Shown: positions 1-4,701 of the stretch, piece after piece
Layout of the letters: each line of letters opens with the position of its first letter
Numbering within the stretch: position 1 is the stretch's first letter
Assembly (NCBI GenBank): GCA_015520425.1
Contig: WAQC01000059.1
Location: 1-5,159 of the forward strand
DNA: 5,159 bases
Direction of reading: 5' to 3'
From: Candidatus Pelearchaeum sp.
GTDB lineage: Archaea; Thermoproteota; Nitrososphaeria_A; Caldarchaeales; Caldarchaeaceae
Notes under the pieces: generated by a model
What the model was told of the DNA's origin: nothing
Seen by the model: the letters and a program-made list of their open reading frames with translations, nothing else
Database searches by the model: none
Program-made: the position numbers and the translations under genes

Positions 1-4
1 CCAC

Positions 5-31
5 GTGCCGCGGAACTCCCTCCCCCGGCAC
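5..31. repeat. Short inverted repeat at left edge (6-bp stem)
   Basis: GTGCCG at 5-10 is exactly complementary in inverted orientation to CGGCAC at 26-31, with a 15-base C-rich loop between. It could be the end of a structured RNA or a chance GC-rich match. The stem does not extend outward (C at 4 against C at 32), and the rest of any structure would lie outside the window. No function is assigned. Confidence 0.3.
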
Positions 32-195
32 CTATCTTTCCCTTCCTTTGTAGAGCTTCATCTCCCCCTCCGCTTCGGGCTAAACATTGTTATCATGATT
101 TTTTCTGTGGGTCCTCGTTTCTCTCTATTCTGGCAATTGTAGGGGGCTATGAGGAAGGCGTATCTTGATTTATTCCGTTGTTGGTGGTAATACTG

Positions 196-201
196 TTTAA
201 A
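196..201 (+). promoter_or_regulatory. Candidate TATA box for the dehydrogenase-led operon
   Basis: TTTAAA lies 45-50 bases upstream of the TTG start at 246. At the usual archaeal spacing of about 25-27 bases from TATA box to transcription start, transcription would begin near 222-228. That leaves a short leader that still contains, or begins right at, the GGAGGT ribosome-binding site at 228-233. A second A/T stretch (GATTTATT, about 167-174) is a less well-placed alternative. This is inferred from position and composition only. Confidence 0.45.
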
Positions 202-227
202 GTTCAATTACTACGGATTCAGTTGAT

Positions 228-233
228 GGAGGT
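228..233 (+). promoter_or_regulatory. Ribosome-binding site (GGAGGT) for the dehydrogenase
   Basis: GGAGGT is a strong Shine-Dalgarno match 12 bases ahead of the TTG at 246. It supports initiation there even though the start is not ATG. The spacing is slightly long. No ATG, GTG or TTG occurs in frame between this site and 246, so TTG is the first usable codon. Confidence 0.6.
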
Positions 234-245
234 TGGTGTGGCTGT

Positions 246-1268
246 TTGAGGGCTGTGGTGTTGGAGGAGCAGGGGCCGCCTGAAGTTTTGAGGCTAAAGG
301 ATGTTGCTGACCCAAGCCCCGTTGATGATGAGGTAGTGATACGGGTGAAGGCGGCTGGGCTGAACAGGATAGACATCTGGATAAGGAGTGGTTTGTATAA
401 GCTTGAGCTGCCGCGCATAATAGGTGTTGATGTGGCTGGTGTTGTGGAGAAGGCAGGCCCTAGGGTAGCCAGCGTGAATGTTGGCGATAGGGTGGTGGTT
501 GACCCAGCGTTGTATGACGATGAGTGTAGGTTCTGTAAGCGTGGGTGGACAGCTATGTGTGAGAAGCATAGAATGGTCGGCTTCCATGTTGATGGGGGGT
601 ATGCTGAGCTGGTTAAGGTTCCAGCTCGTAATGTCTATCATATTCCCAGCGGAGTGGGCTTTGAGGAAGCCGCGGCTATTCCCGTGAATTTTCTCACAGT
701 CTGGCATAACCTATTCGTGAGGGCGAGGGTTGAGGCTGGTGATTATGTTCTTGTGGTTGGCGCTGGGAGCGGTATTGGGTACGCTGCTATACAGCTAGCC
801 AAGCTAGCTGGGGCTACTGTCATAACCACAGTGGGCGACGAGTGGAAGGCGCAGAAGGCGCGCGAGCTTGGTGCGGATTATGTGATAAACAGGAAGAAGG
901 AGAACGTGGCTGAGCGTGTTAATGAGATAACCAACGGCCGTGGTGTGGATTTGGTGTTTGAGCACGCTGGTCAGGCTATGTGGGACGCTGCGGTGAAGAG
1001 TCTAAGGCCTGGGGGGACTATGGTCTTCTGCGGCGCGACGACTGGGGATACCACGCAGATTAACATCAGGCTACTATACAGGAAGCAGCTAAACCTGCAC
1101 GGAGCCTATGCGTGGAATAGAGATGCTATGGAGAAGGTTCTCCAGCTCTTCGCAGAACGTAAGCTGAAGGCGGTTGTGGATAGCGTTATGCCCTTAGAGG
1201 ATGCTGTGAAGGCTCATAAGAGGATGGAGAATAGCGAGCATTTCGGAAAGATAATACTAAGGCCTTGA
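246..1268 (+). CDS. Zinc-binding dehydrogenase, NADPH:quinone reductase-like (MDR superfamily)
   Basis: A 340-residue medium-chain dehydrogenase/reductase, expected to be a soluble cytoplasmic NAD(P)H-dependent oxidoreductase acting on a quinone, enone or aldehyde; the substrate is unknown. The N-terminal GroES-like domain covers about residues 1-130. The Rossmann domain follows, with the dinucleotide motif GAGSGIG at 172-178, and the chain ends in the typical FGKIILRP. The catalytic-zinc ligands of alcohol dehydrogenases are missing: the usual Cys is Asn40 (GLNRID) and the usual GHE reads GVD at 60-62. A structural-zinc loop is kept: Asp91, Cys94, Cys97 and Cys105 in the C-x2-C-x7-C arrangement, with Asp91 where some archaeal enzymes have Glu. 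Length is normal for the family. The start is TTG, chosen because MRAVVLEEQGPPEVL is a classic family N-terminus and GGAGGT precedes it. Its TGA overlaps the next start by 4 bases, so it leads a four-gene cluster. The fold is certain; the substrate is not. Confidence 0.93.
   Translation: MRAVVLEEQGPPEVLRLKDVADPSPVDDEVVIRVKAAGLNRIDIWIRSGLYKLELPRIIGVDVAGVVEKAGPRVASVNVGDRVVVDPALYDDECRFCKRGWTAMCEKHRMVGFHVDGGYAELVKVPARNVYHIPSGVGFEEAAAIPVNFLTVWHNLFVRARVEAGDYVLVVGAGSGIGYAAIQLAKLAGATVITTVGDEWKAQKARELGADYVINRKKENVAERVNEITNGRGVDLVFEHAGQAMWDAAVKSLRPGGTMVFCGATTGDTTQINIRLLYRKQLNLHGAYAWNRDAMEKVLQLFAERKLKAVVDSVMPLEDAVKAHKRMENSEHFGKIILRP
792..810. repeat. Perfect 8-bp inverted repeat inside the dehydrogenase gene
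   Basis: CAGCTAGC at 792-799 is followed by the spacer CAA and its exact inverse complement GCTAGCTG at 803-810. It encodes QLAKLA, a common stretch after the Rossmann glycine motif. The symmetry may simply come from the Leu-Ala-Lys-Leu-Ala codons (CTAGCC/CTAGCT). No function is claimed. Confidence 0.4.
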
Positions 1269-2119
1269 GCTTCCCAGCGAAATTCCAAGAATACATAGAG
1301 CGCATAGCTGGTGAGAAGCGTCTAGGCTCATCAGCCCTAGCAGAACTGGCCCTAAACGCATTAGCAGCACTAGCAGGCGAGACCGATGCGCATACTCTAT
1401 TGGAAAGGGCTGTAGGGCTGGTCAAGAATCTTAGGCCGAGCATGCCCCTTATAGGGCGTGTAGCTGAGGAGACGCTCTCTAGGTATCAAGAACTGGTAAA
1501 GAGAGTTAGAGACGCTGATTACGGGCAGATATTACTGCGGGTTGTAGATGAGGTTAGGCGCGAGTATCGCTTGATGGTTGAACAGCTTGCGGCTAATGCG
1601 CAGGAGCTTATCGCTGATAAGCGCTGTGTGGCTACGATAAGCTACAGCGGTACTGTTAAGCAGGTTTTAACAGCTTCCAGATGGTCTGGAAGCGTAGTTA
1701 TTCTGGAGTCTAGACCAATGCGGGAGGGGTTTATGCTGGCGGAGGAGTTGAGCAACATTAGGAGCGTTGAGGTCATGGTTGACGCGGCCATGTCTTATGC
1801 TGTAGCTGGGGCTGATGCCATTCTGATAGGCGCTGATGCAGTCTTTAAGAAAGGAGGGTTCATCGGGAAAATCGGCTGCTACCCCCTATGTATGCTGGCT
1901 CAAAAAGCAGGAAAGCCCGTCTACGTCCTCGCAGACACGTGGAAATTCTCAGACAGTCTAGACATACCTCTTGAGGAGGGAGAGCCTGAAGAAGTATGGC
2001 CTGAGGCCAGGAGGGGCAGTATAAAGATACGAAATCCCTACTTTGAGGTAACGCCGCATGAGCTCGTTACCGCGTATGTAACCGAGCATGGCGTGGTTGA
2101 GTCAGATAGCCTTGTATAG
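1265..2119 (+). CDS. eIF2B alpha/beta/delta-like protein (initiation factor 2B / sugar-phosphate isomerase family)
   Basis: A 284-residue cytoplasmic protein of the family that contains eIF2B regulatory subunits, archaeal aIF2B-like proteins, ribose-1,5-bisphosphate isomerase and methylthioribose-1-phosphate isomerase (MtnA). A helical N-terminal half (about 1-115) precedes the Rossmann-like domain. Landmarks are TISYSGTV (124-131), ESRPMREG (148-155), GADAVFKKGG (189-198), GKIG (201-204), ADTWKF (223-228) and a typical ending, NPYFEVTPHELVTAYVTEHG, at 257-276. In the isomerases the first motif reads THCNxG-like and supplies the catalytic Cys; here Ser126 occupies that place, while the catalytic Asp position of GAD (Asp191) is kept. 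This argues for a regulatory or different ligand-binding role over a standard isomerase, but does not prove it. The TTG start overlaps the preceding TGA (TTGA). There is no clear Shine-Dalgarno, so translation is probably coupled. No other start codon falls in frame nearby. Family assignment is firm; function is open. Confidence 0.88.
   Translation: MSFPAKFQEYIERIAGEKRLGSSALAELALNALAALAGETDAHTLLERAVGLVKNLRPSMPLIGRVAEETLSRYQELVKRVRDADYGQILLRVVDEVRREYRLMVEQLAANAQELIADKRCVATISYSGTVKQVLTASRWSGSVVILESRPMREGFMLAEELSNIRSVEVMVDAAMSYAVAGADAILIGADAVFKKGGFIGKIGCYPLCMLAQKAGKPVYVLADTWKFSDSLDIPLEEGEPEEVWPEARRGSIKIRNPYFEVTPHELVTAYVTEHGVVESDSLV
1673..1693. repeat. Perfect 9-bp inverted repeat inside the eIF2B-like gene
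   Basis: GCTTCCAGA at 1673-1681 and TCTGGAAGC at 1685-1693 are exact inverse complements separated by only TGG. In mRNA this would form a tight hairpin with a 3-base loop. It falls within codons for residues 137-143 (ASRWSGS), between two conserved family motifs. It may be coincidence; there is no adjacent T run, so it is not a classical terminator. Confidence 0.5.
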
Positions 2120-2134
2120 AGGTGGGGAGGCGAC

Positions 2135-2140
2135 GAGGAG
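2135..2140 (+). promoter_or_regulatory. Ribosome-binding site deciding the hydrolase start
   Basis: GAGGAG lies 4 bases ahead of ATG 2145, within a purine-rich run that begins just after the stop of the eIF2B-like gene. It favours 2145 over the in-frame ATG at 2088, which would sit 32 bases inside the preceding gene with no comparable site ahead of it. Confidence 0.5.
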
Positions 2141-2144
2141 AGGG

Positions 2145-2798
2145 ATGAAGCCCAGCTACATAGTTCATGAAGTCGGCATGCTGATGAGCAACTCCTACGT
2201 GGTCTACGACCCAGATACCCTTGACGCTGTCTTGATAGACGCTGGCGATGATGCTTGGAAGATTCTTGACACCATTCAGGGTAAGCGTCTTAGGGTGTCC
2301 GCAATATATGCAACCCACTGCCATTTTGACCATGTTATGGCGGTTAACGACCTGCGCGATGCTCTTGGCTGTAAGTTCTACATTCACCGCGCTGATGAGG
2401 AGATACTACGTAACATGAAAGCAGACACTCGCCGTTTCCTGGGTATTGAGGTGGCAGACCCGCCAAGCCCAGATGGATACATAGATGAGGGAGACAGCAT
2501 AAACATAGGCCGATGTAGTCTTCGCGTCATACATACTCCAGGCCACTCGCCTGGAAGCGTATGCTACGCTGGGGAGGGCATAGTATTCACAGGCGATACG
2601 CTCTTCAGAGCATCTATAGGCAGGACAGACGGGCCTGGGGGAGACACTGAGAAGATAGTCTCATCAATAGTGGGTAAGCTCTTCACCTTGCCCGACGATA
2701 CGGTGGCTCTCCCTGGCCATGGGCCGCCTACGACGATAGGTGAGGAAAGGCTCAGCAACCCGTTTGTGGGTGAGCGGGGTATGCTGAGAAGGTCATGA
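2145..2798 (+). CDS. Metallo-beta-lactamase-fold hydrolase, glyoxalase II-like
   Basis: A 217-residue soluble enzyme of the metallo-beta-lactamase superfamily, closest by motif order to hydroxyacylglutathione hydrolase (glyoxalase II) and related thioester hydrolases or persulfide dioxygenases. The two-metal site is complete: THCHFDH gives His58, His60, Asp62 and His63; HTPGHSPGS gives His134; FTGDTLF gives Asp151; LPGHG gives His192. The GRTDGPGGD stretch after the metal Asp is typical of the glyoxalase II group. Glutathione is generally absent in archaea, so the real thiol substrate is unknown. I chose ATG 2145 because GAGGAG precedes it and MKPSYIVHEVG starts directly with the first beta-strand. 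ATG 2088 would add 19 unconserved-looking residues and overlap the previous gene. The final TGA overlaps the next ATG (ATGA), implying translational coupling to the glycosylase. Superfamily and metal site are certain; exact activity is not. Confidence 0.9.
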   Translation: MKPSYIVHEVGMLMSNSYVVYDPDTLDAVLIDAGDDAWKILDTIQGKRLRVSAIYATHCHFDHVMAVNDLRDALGCKFYIHRADEEILRNMKADTRRFLGIEVADPPSPDGYIDEGDSINIGRCSLRVIHTPGHSPGSVCYAGEGIVFTGDTLFRASIGRTDGPGGDTEKIVSSIVGKLFTLPDDTVALPGHGPPTTIGEERLSNPFVGERGMLRRS

Positions 2799-3517
2799 AG
2801 AGATGGCGCTCACTCAAAAGCCTCAACGAGGCGATAACTAGATGCAGGTTATGTCCGCGCCTAGTGCGGCATAGGGAGTGGGTAGCCGCCAATAGGCCGC
2901 GGAGATACTCCAACGAGAGATACTGGGCGAGGCCCCTTCCAGGATTTGGAGACACCCAAGCTAGGCTGCTCATACTGGGCTTGGCTCCAGCGGCTCATGG
3001 TGGGAATAGGACGGGGAGGATGTTTACGGGGGATAGTGCTGGGAATACTTTGATGAGGGCGCTTTATGAGGCTGGGTTTGCCAATAAGCCGTTGAGCGAG
3101 AGGCGTGATGATGGGCTTGAGCTCCGCGATGCATACATAACAGCCACCATACGGTGCCCGCCTCCAGACAATAAGCCGACACAAGAAGAGATGCGGCGCT
3201 GCGAGCCTTATCTCATAGCTGAGCTGACGCTCCTAAAACGAGTAAAGGTTGTGGTCGCGCTTGGGCGTATAGCGTTTGAAGCCTATCTAAGGATACTACG
3301 CGGATACGGTGATGGTGTTAGATATGTTGAGAAGCCTGTCTTTGCGCATGGGGCTTGCTATACTTTCGTGGGCTATCTCTTTGGAAAGCCAGCGCCCTCG
3401 CTCATAGCTTCATACCATCCTAGTAGGCAGAACACGCAGACAGGTAGGCTAACCCCGCAGATGCTTAGCCAAGTCTTCATCAAGGCTCGCGAGCTGATTA
3501 TGCGGTCTCCCTCCTAG
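2795..3517 (+). CDS. udgB: Uracil-DNA glycosylase, family 5 (UDGb), 4Fe-4S
   Basis: A 240-residue base-excision repair enzyme that flips out and cleaves uracil, and in characterised family 5 members also other deaminated bases such as hypoxanthine, leaving an abasic site. Family 5 is identified by motif A, GLAPAAHGGNRTGRMFTGD (62-80), and the C-terminal motif SYHPSRQNTQTG (206-217). Family 4 enzymes instead have a GEGPG-type motif A and a shorter HPS motif. Motif A carries Ala where other families have the water-activating Asp or Asn, as expected for UDGb. Four cysteines fit the iron-sulfur cluster: Cys17 and Cys20 (C-x2-C) and Cys121 and Cys136 (C-x14-C). His208 is the conserved C-terminal histidine. 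Length is usual for the family. The start ATG sits in an ATGA overlap with the hydrolase stop, so it is probably translated from the same mRNA. Its 3' end overlaps the convergent transporter gene by 20 bases. Such enzymes are common in thermophiles, where cytosine deamination is fast. Confidence 0.94.
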   Translation: MKRWRSLKSLNEAITRCRLCPRLVRHREWVAANRPRRYSNERYWARPLPGFGDTQARLLILGLAPAAHGGNRTGRMFTGDSAGNTLMRALYEAGFANKPLSERRDDGLELRDAYITATIRCPPPDNKPTQEEMRRCEPYLIAELTLLKRVKVVVALGRIAFEAYLRILRGYGDGVRYVEKPVFAHGACYTFVGYLFGKPAPSLIASYHPSRQNTQTGRLTPQMLSQVFIKARELIMRSPS

Positions 3518-4637
3518 AGCTTACGAGGAGTGCTCCAGCGCCGCTCACCGACACCAGAGAGGCCACCATGAATACCGATGATAACCCAAAGGTATCTGAT
3601 ACTATCCCTGAGCCGAAGCTGCCAGCGGTGCTCCCCACATCCACCATGCTCGTCATATACGCCAAGCCCATCGTCCTCTGCTCGGCTGGCACTATGTTCG
3701 CTACGTAGAAGACGCTTGAGGGTATAAAGAGCCCTTGGGCTAGGCCGTATAGGGCTGCGGCTACCCAGGCGAGGGCTGGGTTGGCGATGCTCAAGAGAGC
3801 GCCGCTGACGCTCATCATAGCCAGCGAGAGAACAGCAACACGCGCAGCCCCCATCTTACCTATCATATGCCCAGATAACGGACGGCCAGCGACGTTTGCC
3901 GCGCCTGTGAGCATGAAGAGAAGACCTACCTCCCACTCGCTGAACTTCATATGCTCCACCGCGAGGAGCGGTAGGAATGCTAGGAAAGCCCCTGCCGAGA
4001 AGCTGAGGACGAAGCGGCCAAACATTATGTAAGCCATGCGTCGGCTCAGTATCGGCTTCTGCGGTGATTGGGTTGTGTTGTTGCTCTTCTTCCTTGTCAG
4101 CATCTGTAATGCGCCGAGCAGCGATACTACTGCTCCTGTTATGAATAGGAGCTTATAGCTCCCCGCAGATATTAGGGCGACGCCAACTAGGGGGCCTATC
4201 GTCATCCCTATCGGCGGTGCTGTCAGGACGTATCCCACCGTCTTCGGCTGGCTAACCTCGCCCTCCTCGGTCTCTACCGAGAGGGTTAGCGCGGAGGGGT
4301 GGAATATCCCAAACCCCAATCCTCGCAGGAAACTCCCAAGGATAAGAACTAACGGGCTTGTAGCGAGAGCGTAGGTAATCATGCCAGTAGCGGTTAGCAC
4401 CAGCCCGCTGCCAATCATCACCTCCTCGCCGACCCTACCCGCGAGTCGCGCCGCTGGAATTCTACTAACCAGAGTCGTGAAAGTAGCCACTGCGTATATC
4501 ACACCAACCATTATGAGGTCTGCCCCCAACATCTGCGCATAGATGCTCAGATAAGGCGAGACCATGAATGTGGATAGGGTGAATGAGAGAAACGTTAGCC
4601 AGGTCAAGACGAATCTGCTGCCGATAACGGTCTTCAA
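3498..4637 (-). CDS. Major facilitator superfamily (MFS) transporter
   Basis: A 379-residue integral membrane protein with about 12 predicted helices in two bundles. Hydrophobic stretches are near residues 8-28, 41-61, 74-94, 97-118, 135-155 and 162-181, then 203-225, 236-255, 266-284, 288-308, 325-345 and 351-373. A hydrophilic central loop (about 182-200, Lys/Asn/Gln-rich) separates the halves. The loop between helices 2 and 3 (RIPAARLAGRVGEE) and its repeat between helices 8 and 9 (GRPLSGHMIGKMG) are MFS signature-A-like. It is probably an ion-coupled exporter or importer of a small solute; I cannot name the substrate, although a drug or sugar efflux-like type fits the length and loop pattern. 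The start is TTG at 4637 with AGAGG at 4650-4646, 8 bases upstream. Methionine 25 falls at the end of the first helix and is unlikely to be the start. The gene is divergent from the threonine synthase-like gene and convergent with the glycosylase. Confidence 0.88.
   Translation of the reverse strand: MKTVIGSRFVLTWLTFLSFTLSTFMVSPYLSIYAQMLGADLIMVGVIYAVATFTTLVSRIPAARLAGRVGEEVMIGSGLVLTATGMITYALATSPLVLILGSFLRGLGFGIFHPSALTLSVETEEGEVSQPKTVGYVLTAPPIGMTIGPLVGVALISAGSYKLLFITGAVVSLLGALQMLTRKKSNNTTQSPQKPILSRRMAYIMFGRFVLSFSAGAFLAFLPLLAVEHMKFSEWEVGLLFMLTGAANVAGRPLSGHMIGKMGAARVAVLSLAMMSVSGALLSIANPALAWVAAALYGLAQGLFIPSSVFYVANIVPAEQRTMGLAYMTSMVDVGSTAGSFGSGIVSDTFGLSSVFMVASLVSVSGAGALLVSSRRETA
4261..4285. repeat. 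Imperfect hairpin-forming inverted repeat inside the MFS gene
   Basis: CTCGGT at 4266-4271 pairs with ACCGAG at 4276-4281 around a CTCT loop. Past a single bulged C at 4265, CCCT (4261-4264) pairs with AGGG (4282-4285). This gives ten pairs with one bulge. It lies in codons for the Glu-rich loop between helices 4 and 5. No function is claimed; there is no T run consistent with termination on either strand. Confidence 0.35.
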
Positions 4638-4701
4638 ACGCCCCGCCTCTGAGCACCGTAAGAGTCAGCTTAATTACCAACGCTTTAACGAGGCTTTAAA
4701 T
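4638..4701. promoter_or_regulatory. Divergent promoter region between MFS transporter and threonine synthase-like gene
   Basis: This 64-base gap must drive both genes. The palindromic box TAATTA at 4671-4676 lies 26-31 bases ahead of the GTG at 4702, the distance expected of a TATA box for a transcript starting at or next to that GTG. The palindromic TTTAAA at 4695-4700, read on the - strand, would place transporter transcription near 4671, giving a leader of about 34 bases that contains AGAGG at 4650-4646. A third A/T stretch, TTTAA, lies at 4684-4688. GAGG at 4690-4693 is 8 bases ahead of the GTG and could be a Shine-Dalgarno if the message starts further upstream. Box assignment is inference. 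Confidence 0.5.

Larger units (their letters stand above)
1..245. other. Left-flank intergenic region, no supported gene
   Basis: No convincing gene lies here. The first 70 bases are pyrimidine-rich on the + strand. Two + strand frames stay open from the left edge, one to a TAG at 140-142 and the other to a TGA near 170. Their translations are low-complexity (Pro/Ser/Leu-rich) or match no family I recognise, so a C-terminal tail of an upstream gene cannot be excluded but is not supported. On the - strand there is a very short ATG frame (61 back to 32), and a GTG at 31-29 could begin a gene leaving the window to the left. A six-T run at 99-104 might be an archaeal T-rich terminator for something upstream. 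The right end holds the promoter and ribosome-binding site of the following gene. Confidence 0.6.

Noticed and set aside
1..31. GTG on the - strand at 31-29 as the start of a gene leaving the window
   Set aside because: Only ten codons are visible, with no clear ribosome-binding site and no recognisable family sequence.
32..61. ATG on the - strand at 61-59 preceded by a strong GGAGGGGGAG purine run
   Set aside because: The frame closes after nine codons at 32-34, too short to support a gene, and the purine run reflects the general pyrimidine bias of the + strand here.
2..142. Open + strand frame ending at TAG 140-142, possibly the tail of an upstream gene
   Set aside because: A second frame is open over the same bases, composition is low-complexity at the left, and neither translation shows a known domain, so coding is not supported.
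294..707. Long open frame on the - strand opposite the dehydrogenase
   Set aside because: It lies entirely within a gene with clear family motifs, its translation has no recognisable domain, and it has no promoter or ribosome-binding site of its own.
2861..3184. Open frame on the - strand opposite the uracil-DNA glycosylase
   Set aside because: It covers the conserved motif A and cluster cysteines of the real gene, and its own translation is Pro/Arg-rich with no family match.
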